Positions 36,285 to 48,500 of a DNA stretch of 64,000 nucleotides are shown here, piece by piece. Location of the stretch: NCBI GenBank assembly GCA_030562195.1, contig JAUJPP010000012.1, positions 20,522,001 to 20,586,000 of the forward strand. Direction: 5' to 3'. Within the stretch, counting starts at the first letter, position 1. Each line of letters starts with the position of its first letter. The notes beneath the pieces were generated by a model that saw nothing but the letters and a program-made list of their open reading frames with translations, ran no database searches and was not told where the DNA came from. The stretch comes from Nipponacmea schrenckii. Its lineage: Eukaryota; Mollusca; Gastropoda; Lottiidae. Position numbers and translations under genes: made by a program.

Positions 36285-36562
36285 AAAATGAAATGAATGG
36301 AGTTTTACATCCTTCAGCACCTAATGGGTTAATAAAGATGGGCAACGCTATGCAGTATGCAGTAAGGGGAATTTTGCTTGGACAGTGGTATAAACATACT
36401 TTGCGATTTCAAAATGTCGAGGGATCTTAACCATGCACAACCTTTAGTACAGGGGGCCTTAGTTTTTTTCCCATCCGAACGACTGCACGCCTTATCCGTG
36501 TCAGTTCCCAGACCTGCAACAACCAGGCTAAAAATTCCAAAAGTTCATCTCGACCTGTATTA
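36285..36562 (-). mobile_element. SINE copy
   Basis: Antisense SINE: aatgaaatgaatggagtttt, cagcacctaatgggttaata, tgtcgagggatcttaaccat, cccatccgaacgact, and aaaagttcatctcgacct. It lies between the two ShK-Ly6 genes. Confidence 0.82.
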
Positions 36563-36717
36563 TTCATAACTAAATATTGTCACAAACCAAGTCGTCTAAC
36601 TTCCTCGAGGTCGTGGCAATACAAGAATCATAACTATATTATCAAAACCACAAACCCATTGGTCATACGTCTTTGAGGTAATACAAGTTTTAATTAGACG
36701 GGTTTCAAAAGACCTTG

Positions 36718-36808
36718 TTTAAACCCGATCGGGTCTAAGTCAATTTTCAGCACTAGAATCTGTGCTATACCATGAAAGTGTTATCCCAATAACGAAAATA
36801 TTGTTGCT
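36718..36808. mobile_element. Half copy of the hairpin MITE
   Basis: agaatctgtgctataccatg, aaagtgttatcccaataacg and aaaatattgttgc match the right arm of 34346-34486, preceded by part of the loop (cgatcgggtctaagtcaatt). The left arm is absent. Confidence 0.75.
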
Positions 36809-37115
36809 TAAAAGTACCGCTTGAAGAGACGTAGGTCCAGCGTTCGGGTCATTATTTCCGCAAGCACATATTATGGATATCATGACGTCACCGGAACACC
36901 ACGGTATACAATGGCAAAGGAAGTCCGGCGGTTACAGTATCGACTTTTGAAGTTTGGCTATCTTATCATTGGCTTCAACCTTATCTATAAAAATACCTTC
37001 CAACTCAACCGACACTAAGTCCTTTTGAAAGATAACCTTTACGTTAACAGAGGAGTGTCTCACTTGACCATTTCTATTGTACTTTTGTCAAGGCGTGTAG
37101 GAATTGTCTAGTGCA

Positions 37116-40100
37116 ATGGACACGTGGATATTCTGTTGTGTTTTAATTCTTTTCTCAGGTTTGTCAATTAAATCTTCTTCAGATTTGGGAAGCTGGACCA
37201 ATCCATGGTCTGATAGAACCAAAACGTTTAAATGAAATTGATTGAATGGCGTTTAACGTCACTTCGGGACCAAAGGGGCAAAGAGAAGCAACGCCTTGCA
37301 GGTTCAATGAGGAAATTTTCGCAAGGACAGAGGCATCAGCCCGCGCATTTTGTACTATTTCCAACTGGATCTCTAACGTGCTCACAGCCTGTAGCACACG
37401 GAGCACCGGTTTATTGTTCCGTCCGAATGACTAGGTCCATCAGACCTTCTCCACTGACAAGTGGAAATCAATTTTAAACAAAAAGGGTCATACACTGGAG
37501 CTCGAATTCCATACGTTTATTCTTCAAATGAAGACAGACAGCTCCAATTGTCAAGTAGGGCTCTTTTTCCACACCGTCTGTGATGACGAACCTTCTCATT
37601 TCAGCTACAGTCACCAACGCAGACCATCCTTTTGTAAGTGACTGTAAGGATCATGATCAAGTAGACTGCTATAAAATCCGAGGAACCGAGGAATGTCGCG
37701 AGGAGTGGGTGTACGAGTTTTGTCCCCTGTCGTGTGGTGTCTGTGGATTGTTGAAGCCCGACACCAACACATGCGTGGACCACAACAGTGAATGTGACAG
37801 TATCCAAAGCAGTGATCATAAAAGCTGTAAAGATATCGTGATCAAAGAAGTGTGTCCGAAATCTTGCGGGGTGTGTGGACATCACAAGCATACACATCCC
37901 CCACATCTGTTGAAAACAACTGCTAAAACGACAGCTAAACCGTTCACGACGACGCCTATTCCAACCTCCGACAAAACCACTAGCAATCCAACCACAGATT
38001 CTTTGGTAACTTCCAATCTGATCACACCATCACCAACTTCTAATGGCCTCAACAGCAGTCCTGGGATGGGATCACAACTTCCGCAATCCAGCTCTAAACA
38101 ACCACCAACTACAAGCGAACCATCACACAACATCCTAGAACCATCTTACTCAGTAAGTGTCCTTGAGATGTCGACATCCAGAGTCGTTTTAACTAGCACT
38201 AAAGTTATATTAATCACCTCGTCCGAAGTGATTAAAGTTCCACAAACAACTCGCGCAATGGAAACGGGTAGTCAATTACCGTCTCTGACAGAAGAAAGAA
38301 GCTCAGTAAACCCTTTGTTGGTTACAAGTTCTGAAACTGAGCTACTACAATCTTTATACACAGCAGAGGTATCCCAAATGATTCAACCTACATCTTCAGT
38401 AGACGCATCTGCAAAGATAGAACCAACCTCTTCAGACCAGTATATCAAGAGTTCTGAAGTTGTGACAGTTCCATGGGTAACAGATACTGGAATAACCGAA
38501 CGACAAATGGTAACAGATTCCATGGTAACCGATAACGAAGTGACAACAGACTCTTTTGTTACAAATAACGAAGTAACAACAGATTCTATGGTAACCGATA
38601 ACGAAGTAACGACAGATTCTATGGTTACAAATAACGAAGTAACAACAGATTTTATAGTAACCGATAACAAATTAACGACGGATTCTATGGTTACCAATAT
38701 GGAATTGAAAACAGATTCTATTGTTACCGACAACGAAATGCTAACACATTTTATGATAACTGACAACGTAATGACAACGGATTCTATAGTTACTGATGAT
38801 AACAAACTAACCACGGACCAATTTACTGACGAACCGCAATTTACGGATTCTGTAGAAACGGCTGGTCCACGCATTCAAAATACGGATGGACCCGTAACGG
38901 ATGATGGGTTCACTGATGAACTGGTCACTCAAGAAATGCACACAAACGCTATTACCAATCACCCTGTTAGTCAGGAACACTGGAATACCAACGCACCAAC
39001 AGAGTCTGGAGTTAATAAAGAAGGCGAGGTGACACCGGAAGTGACTGAATCCAAGGAAGTGTCAACATCAAAACACTCTGGAGTCACTAAAGATCGCGCC
39101 ATGACACCGGATCTGGCTGTAACCAATGAAATGCCAATGGTAACGCAAAGGTTCTCTGGAATTACTAAAGATGGTGTTATGACACCGGAAGTGGCTGTAA
39201 CCAATGGAAATATGGCTTCCAAAACCTCTGGTGGTATGACACAATCTCCAGACACAACTGTTCGATCATCTTCCCTAACAACCAATACAATGACTTCCGG
39301 TACAACTGGATCGAACATGTTTACACCTCCTCCACTCACTAAAAGTAAGTAAATTTCTTAAGTTATCATTCACCCATCGAATTCGAAATTTCCGCCTTAA
39401 TTCGATGCATCCGCTTTATGATCTACTATGAGAAAGAATCATCAAATTGAGAAACCACTCCATAATAATTCAGGGCTCTACTTTTATTTTAATTTATCTA
39501 CAGACGACTGCTCTTGTTCCACCATATTAGCTAATTGGACACCATATTTCATATGAACTGACACGAAAAACTACAACGGACCACTCCCTTAATATTTTTC
39601 AGCTCGTTGCCAGGTCTGTAAAGAACCGTTTTGCAGGATCGGGTTCGCTAATATCAACTACTGTCGTCAAGAAACGCCATACTGTATAAGTTCCGTCAGT
39701 TTTGATTCAAACGGAAAGAGCACGCTGGAAAAAGGGTAGGAGCATTATTCAATCCCATGGTCTGGATGTGTCGGAAAGGACTATACATCTATTGAATATT
39801 TTACGTAGCATGGCCAAATGCAAGCTTTCATCGAACCTACAAGTATATTTAAATGGCCGCTACATGCTTCTATACAAGAGACTTCTATATAGTTAAATAG
39901 ATGCGATAAACTTGCATTTGCTGAAATTATGGCTTCATTTTGACAAAAACGACATACTTTTATATAGTAAAAAAAAGAGGCAAAAGTCTTGTATATGCTG
40001 TATAACATCAATCTTCTTTATAGTAAAATGGCAGCAACGGGCTTCTGTATATTTAAATGGCAGCAACGGTCTTCTGTATATTTAAATGGCTGCAACGGGC

Positions 40101-40503
40101 TTCTGTATATTTCAATGGCTGCAACGGGCTTCTGTATAGTAAGAATGCCTAATAAGGGTTCTATATAGCAAAATATCCGCGAAATGATTGCAAATACATG
40201 TAGTAAGAAACCGTAAGTTTAGTGTCTTCCATTTAGTTATATGGCCGCTAATGACTTCAGTATTGTATAAGGGACGTGACATGCTTCCATATAAACATCC
40301 CTTATCTTATCTATTGTAGGTGTGCTAGCGCTCAAGAATGTGACGAGAAATGGATAAACCGGTCGGCTAAAATGACGAAATGCCTCCAATTTGACACAAC
40401 GAAAACTTTTCAGACTAACTTGGAATGTGACTTTTGCTGTGTGACAGATAACTGCAATGCACATATATTACCAAATAAGGAAACGTTATATACCAAACAT
40501 TAA
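37116..40503 (+). CDS. Secreted ShK-mucin-Ly6 protein B (four exons)
   Basis: Exons 37116-37158, 37605-39344, 39603-39735 and 40320-40503 join in phase (1, 1, 2, as in gene A) and give 699 residues. The signal peptide reads MDTWIFCCVLILFSATVTNA across the first intron. Two complete ShK domains follow: C-x7-C-x8-C-x8-C-x3-C-x2-C, then a similar one with CPKSCGVC. About 480 residues of Thr/Ser-rich mucin-like sequence come next, including a 12-residue tandem repeat (TDSMVTDNEVTT type) and a second longer repeat (TKDGVMTPEVAVTN). The C-terminal two exons form the Ly6/uPAR-like domain (CQVCKEPFC ... CCVTDNCN) with a sequon in INRSA. There is no anchor, so it is probably secreted and heavily O-glycosylated (inference). 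Exon 3 is 133 nt, the same as in gene A. Function is unknown; mucus, matrix or adhesive roles are possible. Confidence 0.87.
37232..37470 (-). mobile_element. SINE copy in intron 1 of gene B
   Basis: Antisense SINE: aaatgaaattgattgaatgg, gcaggttcaatgagg, tttccaactggatctctaac, gcctgtagcacacggagcac and tttattgttccgtccgaatg. Confidence 0.75.
38509..38815 (+). repeat. 36-nt in-frame repeat in gene B
   Basis: About nine units of the type gtaaccgataacgaagtaac gacagattctatg encode TDSMVTDNEVTT-like 12-mers. All copies stay in frame, and late copies are diverged. Confidence 0.88.
40019..40140. repeat. About 30-bp tandem repeat in intron 3 of gene B
   Basis: Four units of atttaaatggcagcaacggg cttctgtat, with further decayed copies on each side. 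Confidence 0.75.
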
Positions 40504-40513
40504 TGTCATCGTG

Positions 40514-40519
40514 AATAAA
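40514..40519 (+). terminator. Poly(A) signal of gene B
   Basis: AATAAA begins 11 nt after the TAA stop of gene B, which implies a very short 3' UTR, as in gene A. Confidence 0.55.
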
Positions 40520-42577
40520 TTGCTGTCGATACGGGTTATTTGGGTAATATTGTATTATTTATTTTGTACCGTCTTGATTTGGCGGAAGGTATTTTTGCAC
40601 GTTAAAGGATGACTTCAAACATAAACTCGAACAGTCCATTTTATTATTAGGTAAGATAAAGGGCGATTTAAATATTCTATATGACTTCAACTACCTAAAA
40701 ATAAAGTGGACTCCCCGTGTTTATGTTTTTCATCTTCTCTGAATAAGCTTGACTAAATATTCAAAAGTCATCAATTCGATTAAGCTTAAAGGTAGCCTTA
40801 CATGTTTACGGGTTTGGTGACGTCACAAAACCTGTATCAAAGTGAAAAGAAAAAATTTACATTTACTATAGGTTGAAACTCCTTAAAAATGTACTATATA
40901 TAATATTGTTGAAAGACGAGATAAGTCAATCTCTCCATTTACTAAAAGGTAGCGCTTGTGTTGGTTTTGCCGTCTGTGTTTCAGGGATGATTATATTGTA
41001 TATATGTATTATGGTCGTTTTTGTGCTTGTATGTTTGAATTAAAAGGTGAAATAAACGTCTTTTTCTGTATTGTTAAAGAAATGAATGGTGGTAAAACAA
41101 ACTGTATCGCGCTCAGCTAATGAAATGAAATGAATCTGTATGGCGGGGGAAAGCGGCAAGAACCTAATGCTATGTAGAAATGTCTAATTCAAAACACAAA
41201 TGTAATATAATGCAATACATAATACCTCATACGTCTAATGCAAAAGACAAAATACATGAATCCTTTTATACATAATACCTCATACGTCTAATGCAAAAAA
41301 ACAAAGTTCAAGAAACCTCTATTACATAATGCATCCAATCAAAAACTCTTAAATGCAAAAAATGCACAATTGATTTTACAACCTGAAACATCTACCATAG
41401 CATTAGATGACATATCTACTTAACATTAACTACATATCTTTTGTAATATCTTTATTTAGGTCAATGTCAAGGTCGAAATATAGAGTTCGACAAGCATGAA
41501 ATAGATCTTAATGAAATACAGCTCTGTATCTTAATGGCCCAATGAAATGAAATTTATTTTTATGATCTACAGCTCTGTATCTTAAAGGCCCAATGAAATG
41601 AAATGGATCTTAGTGATCTACAGCTGTGTATCTTATTGAACCAATGAAATGAAATGGGTCTTTATGATCTACATCTGTATCTTATTGGGCCAATAAAATG
41701 AAATGGATCTTATTGATATACTGTTCTGTATCTTATTGGACCAATGAAATGAAATGGATCTTTATGATCTAAGCACTGTATCTTATTTGAATAATGAAAT
41801 GAAATAGAGTTTTATATCGTACTGTTCTGTATCTTATTGGACCAATGAAATGAAATGGATCTTTATGATCTACAGCTCTGTATCTTATTGGACCAATGAA
41901 ATGAAATGGGTCTTTATGATCTACAGCTCTGTATCTTATTGGGCCAATGAAATGAAATGGGTCTTTATGATCTAAGCTCTGTATCTTATTGGGCCAATGA
42001 AATGAAATGGATCTTATTGATATACTGTTCTGTATCTTATTGGACCAATGAAATGAAATGGATCTTAGTGATCTACAGCTCTGTATCTTATTGGACCAAT
42101 GAAATGAAATGGGTCTTTATGATCTACAGCTCTGTATCTTATGGGCTGATGCAATACTTGGAATGGTGAAATAAATGTACTTTAGGCTGATGAAATGATA
42201 TATAGAGTTTTATGCTCAATGTCATTACTTTTAAGGGCGACCCCACTCCCCACAACATAGCGAAATAACTCAATATAAACGAAAAGTTCAAGTTAAGAGT
42301 ATATTTTATAATTAATGTTTCTGGTTACGATGTATTCCATTTCCGGTGTTTAACCAACAATGCCTAGAATTACAAACAAAATCATAATGAAAACCATTTC
42401 AAGGCTGTCACTATTTACCACATTACATTCAGGCCTCGGAGGTTTTACTATCGAGTCAAAATAAATGTGCCATTTAAGCATTGGTTTTACGCAGAAAATA
42501 GATCAACCGCATCGGTCCACTGATATGAAGGAGATTATGTTACCCTTTACCCTTTGGTCCTTGTTCTTCAGTTAAAC
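40520..42577. other. Intergenic stretch between gene B and the xylanase gene
   Basis: AT-rich and without a gene that I can support. It contains the 51-bp array at 41500-42165 and degenerate repeats near 41200-41350 (cataatacctcatacgtctaatgcaaa type). Confidence 0.5.
41500..42165. repeat. 51-bp minisatellite, about 12 copies
   Basis: Unit: cttattggaccaatgaaatg, aaatggatctttatgatcta, cagctctgtat. The 17-codon period gives a repetitive chance frame. Confidence 0.9.
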
Positions 42578-45500
42578 TCAAAGGAATATACCCAAATGAT
42601 TCGAAACATTCGGTTCTGACGACGTTCCCAAGTTCACCCAAAATAACAAAATGGAAAATAATTTACCCAAATGATTGAGATCCAAAGTGACGGTGCTGTC
42701 CTTGCTCAGATGAACATTTTGGGTATGTACAGTTTTACCATTATGATGTACCAATAATTTGTATGTCCCCTTGAATGCACGTGTTTTAATATCATGGCCG
42801 CTAAAATTATGGCTTTCATTCGTCCTCCACGTTTTTTTCAACAGTTCTTGCACTTTTCGTCCAGCAGCATTGGGCTATAGTTAAAATAGCATTTTAAATA
42901 TCACAAGAGGATTTCAACACACCCATATTTACAATGAGTCTTCGCTTACTCATTTCATACGTGATGCCCAACGCTCATAACTGACGTCATCATGCATTGT
43001 GATAAATTAACTGATAAATTAACTACAATATTACAAATGGAATATTTGAGCCATATTTTGTAACAATGAACTTGAATGGTCGAAAACTAAATCAGCGTCC
43101 AATCAAAATTAATAACTCATTCAACCTTCGCACGATTTCGTGAACTTGTCGAGCTCTTGTAAAGAAACTATCAATGGCTTGATAAACCGTTTAGAAGAAC
43201 CCAAAGCCCCCAAAACAGAACTCTAAATTTCCTACCGTAACATTTGGACCATTGGCAATGGCGGCGTCTCTACGCCAGTGATGTCCGTCCCAATAACCCC
43301 AAAACATGACACCATGGACGGAGGGATGACTGAAATACAACCGCAATACGTCTTCGTATTTCTTGGCTTTCTTATGTTCGTCGGTTTCAACGATATCCAG
43401 TTCTGTGATCCAAATCGGTAAATGGGCTAAAGCGGCTTCGTCCAAGCGACGCTGAAAAAAGGCAGAAATGAACTGAATGGAGTTTAACGTCCTACGTTTC
43501 TGCACCTTATGGGTTATTGAAGACGGTGAAAAAGACAAAAAGGACAGACGTTAGGGATTGTGAGAGCGACAATTTCGTCCAAGCGACGCTGAAATGTAGG
43601 ATTTAAGAGTAAAAATTGTTGAAGCGCAGGAGGTTGATAATATAAATCTCACCAAGTTTGTGAGTTCATGAGTCGGGGTGAGGGATGGGAGGAACTGACC
43701 GGTTACCAAGATAAGTACATTAGTATCCTCAGAAAATTATCGTTCTGTCGTAAAGGTGTTACCTTAATAACGCCGACGTCTATACAGTTACCTTAATAAC
43801 GCCGACGTCTATAAGTTACCTTAAAAACGCCGACTTCTATAAAGTTACCATAATAACGCCGACAACTATATACTAGTAGTTACCTTAATAACGCCGCATC
43901 TATATAGTTACCTTAATAACGCCGACGTCTATATAGTTACCTTAATAACGCCGACGTCTATATAGTTACCTTAATAACACCGACGTCTAAATAGTTACCT
44001 TAATAAAACCAACGTCTATATAGTAACCTTAATAACGCCAACGTCCGTCTATATAGTTACCTTAATAACACCGACGTTTATATAGTTACCTTAATAACGC
44101 CGACGTCTATATAGTTACCTTAATAACACCGCCGTCTATATAGTTACCTTAATAACGCCAACGTCTATATAGTTACCTTAATAACGCCAACGTCTATATA
44201 GTTACCTTAATAACACCGACGTCTATATAGTTACCTTAATAACGCCAACGTCTATATAGTTACCTTAATAACGCCAACGTCCGTCTATATAGTTACCTTA
44301 ATAACGCCGACGTCTATATAGTTACCTTAATAACGCCAGAAACCCGGGTCTATATAGTTACCTTAATAACACCGCCGTCTATATAGTTACCTTAATAACG
44401 CCGACGTCTATATATCCTCTCAGATGACTCTGTATACCCATACCTTCGACTGGTACACCTTGATGTTTAAACTGGATGGCCTGGTCCTCGTAAGCCTACA
44501 ATATAAAACCTAACTTAAAATCCCTAACTTGAAGGTCCATGGTTCAATCTTGAAGACGCAGTTCAAGGTTATACCTAATCACTTGTCAGTGATCTAGGTC
44601 GGAGGAGCTAGCATGAATTCTTTTCTCGTAATTCGAATGTGACAATAAACCTCGGATATGTGTATATATATTCAGGATAGATCCCTCTACATTGTGGAAA
44701 TTCCGCTGTCCTGGTAACAATTTTTCTCACTGAACACCGAATAGCGTTAACTACCTGTCTTCATTAGCAAATACAGGGGCAGAGCAGTAAGATAGAATAA
44801 GCCCCAATTCATCTTATTCCCTTTTCAATGATAACAGCGTCGAGTTGTATTTCTAATAAGCCAATTAAAGGACCAGAAGCCTTATTCTCGAAAACTTAAA
44901 TTAAGAAATTTTAATGATGAGTCATCAGTCAATAATTAAAATTTATATTAAATTGGGGTTTGTTATCCAATCAGATTACTGCATTTCTGTACAAATCTGA
45001 AGTTTTGGAGATTAAGGCTCCCAGAAAAAGGAAGTAAAGTTCATTGTATATTAAAAAGTTGCCCATGAATATATGAGTTTTTCAGATTTTAAGGGATTCT
45101 GTTACTTTATGATACTTTATGGTAAGTTCACTGATGAATATATACTCATATTGACCATTCTTGAGAACTTAAATATTATGTCCATTCTAAGACACCGTAT
45201 CACTTTAAAAGACTACTTACAGCTGTGGTCATGTAACCAGCCACGATGTCGTATTCATTCAAAAAACATTTGGCATGTGGATCATGTTTATGCGTTTCTC
45301 GGAACATCCACTGAGTAATGTTAGGGTCGTGTAACTTTTCTTCGTAAAAATGCAAATGTAAGTTTTCGTTTTCTACGTCGTAATGTTGGAATCTGAAATT
45401 TTAATTGATCAGGACGATGTAGAAAAATAGTCCCTGACACCCAGACTTTTTCTGTTGATCGGATTTTTCAGCCCAATATCCCCTTGTCAGTGATGCAGGT

Positions 45501-48500
45501 CGGAGTGGCTGACAAAGAAAAAGCGTCTAGTCGTTCCGGATGGAACAATATACCGAGGCCGCGTGTGCAACAGGCTATGCACGTTAAAGATCCCTCGACA
45601 GTTGTCAATCACAAAAAGAGTAGATGCTGCTGTCTGGAAATTTTCCCTTATTGCACTATACATGACATTGCCCGATTTCATTAGGCCATAAGGTGCAGAA
45701 GAGTAAGACGTAAAACTTCATTCATTTTATTTCATTTTACATCGCAAACAATACCTAAGTGCAAAGATATCCCATAAAAGCCGTGGAGAAATCCCTTCTT
45801 AAAATTGATTAATCCTTACCTGCCCTTAAAGGTACGGGTTAGCTCAGTAACGTGTTTCTGCATGGCTTGTTTAAGTTGGGCTGCATTCATATCTTTCTGC
45901 CATGACGGTACGACATCCTTACCTCCCCAAAATATATTATGGCCTCGTACTTTAATTCTGCAAGGACAAATAACAATTTGGGCTCAGAATGAGGAATATC
46001 ATTCGTATACAATCAAATTATGTTCGTCATCATTTAATGGTCTAGGAGTGGGAAAACCCTCGAACACATGTCCTAAAGAAGAACATTCAAAAATAAATTC
46101 TACTAACAGGATGAGTAACATAAAATCACGTCTCTGAATTCTAGAAATAGATCGCTGAATGTTTTTTTAATGGTCTTTTGAAATGAGAAAGGGAGATAAC
46201 AATTATAAGTTTAGCGACAGACTCAAACTAGAATAAGGTCATATAAGATCGTTGGATGAGGTTTGAAAGACTTTCTGAATGAGAAAGGGAGATAACACTT
46301 AAAAGTTCAGCGACAGACTTGATCTAGAATTAGGTTGCTGGGAGTTTTTTAATAGTCTCTTTGAATGGTAAAGGGAGATAACACTTAAGAAGAATTTTTC
46401 ACTTACCCACGGGATATCATGTAATCAACAGCTTTTAAAGCTCGAGAATAATCCACATGACCCTACAGAATAAAATCCAACATCAGGTATAGTCGGTCCC
46501 TTCTATCACGGGATACAGAAATTTGATTGGATCAGAAAACACAGCCAATCAGAAACCCCACTTACGTAAAAGCCAGTAAACAGTAATGTGATAATTTGAT
46601 TCAAAAAAGGTGACTATTGCAAGGTATAAGACGAATTTCTTAATAATTTGACAGTGTGGAGGTGTGATACAAGAAAGGTGACTATTGCAATCGAGGTATA
46701 AGACAACATCACAATTTAAGAATGAAAGGTCTTATTCACCTGTTTTGGTTCTAAAGCTGTCCATTTTAATCCAGTTTCTAAAACAGCCCATTCAAACAGG
46801 TCATAGAAGAATTCTTTATATTTTGGTTTATGATCTTCCACTATATCTCGTTCATTAACAGCTGATCCCCAGCCAAATTCACTCGTGGTTTGTTGGAGCT
46901 GTAATCAAACAAAATGGAGTTTTACGTCCTTATTTTCTGCACCAATGTGATCTCATGTAGGGCAATTTAAAGTCTTTATGACCTCCTAAATTGTTTGCAT
47001 TTGTAAATCGCCAGGATTTTTATCAGATACGTAAGTTTCTAAGAAAAGTCGATGCGAGTGAATGTGCTATGAGTTCTATCCGGAAGTGACTTCATCAGAT
47101 TAGCATGTTTGACTTACCTCTACTTTTAATCCGGTTAAAGATTTAGGGGCGACCACTCTGAAATAAGAATAAGGTTCGTTAATTGAATAATTTCGTAAAA
47201 CTTGATTGGTTTATAAAGTCATTTATTCGTTAATTTACTTGTTCGCTCATTCCGGTAGTTCGTTTCGCTCGTTCGTCTATTCATAATTCATTTATTCATT
47301 CATTTACACATCCCTCCTTGCTTCCTTTCATTCATTCATTCATTCATTCATTCAAATACTTACTTGACGGTGAGGTCGGATTTTCTGTATTTATTAATGT
47401 CCCTGTCGGTGTCTGCCACAAAATTTGGAGAATGATCTATCCAATTAACAACTACGTCATCTATCAGAAAGTTGAGCTCCTTGTCCGGCGATTTAACACC
47501 GAACCTTACCGTCTTCGCTGAAAACAGAACCAACATCTAATATTGCGTCTTAGAATGGACATACACAAATGGTTAATATGAGTATATATTCATCAGTGAA
47601 CTTATCTAATGTCATAAAGTAACAGTTAAAGTGATACTGTGTCTCAGAATGAACAGAAAATATAAGTTCTCAAAATAATCAATATGTGTATATATTCATA
47701 AGTGAACTTACTTGGTGTCATAAAGTAACAGAACCCAGAATCAATATATATATAGGAACTACAATAAAATGGGCTTCGATTTATTAAGTTCAACATTCTA
47801 ATTGTAAAATTTGAGACTTACTATTAGCTGGAATATAATAATCCCCACCGACAACATGCCAGACCCCGGGAAGTAAGTATGGAGATACACCACAGGCCAC
47901 GTAATGATGCTTTCCTACAATAGAAAATGGAGTTTTACACCCTAATTTTCACCGCCATATTGAATAAATGAAATGATTTGGAATTTACGTAAGGATAATG
48001 AAATGAAATGGTGTTGTAACGTATAGAACTTTTACCCCACCAAATTAGACTAATGAAATGAAATGCAGTATGGAACCCACTTGTTTTCAACATGAAATAA
48101 AATGGAAATTAACGTCCTTATGTTTTTCATTTTATTGGACTTTATAATATTACATTGAAATGAAATGAAACTAAAATTCTACTTTTCTATACTAAATTCA
48201 TATTGGACTAATGAAATGAAATGAACAATTACATCCTACTTTTCTCAACTATAATGGAGAATTGAAATGAAATTGAAATTTACGTCCTAAAGTTCTCAAC
48301 AATATTGAACTAATGAAATTAAATGGAATTTTAACATCTAACCCCCAACTATATTGGACTAATGAAATGAAATGAAAATAACATTCTACTTTTCCCAACT
48401 AAATTTATATTGAACTAATGAAATGAAATGAAAAATTACATCCTACTTTTCTCAATTATAATGGAGAATCAAAATGAAAATGAAATTTACGTCCTAAAGT

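Noticed and set aside
37580..37585. ATG at 37580 or 37583 as the start of gene B
   Set aside because: These lie upstream of the acceptor at 37603-37604. The exon 37116-37158 gives a better signal peptide and the same phase as gene A.
38383..38874. 163-codon antisense frame over the gene B repeat
   Set aside because: Mirror of the in-frame 36-nt repeat; the sense strand has the spliced gene with clear domains.
41957..42169. 70-codon repetitive frame
   Set aside because: Lies wholly in the 51-bp minisatellite.
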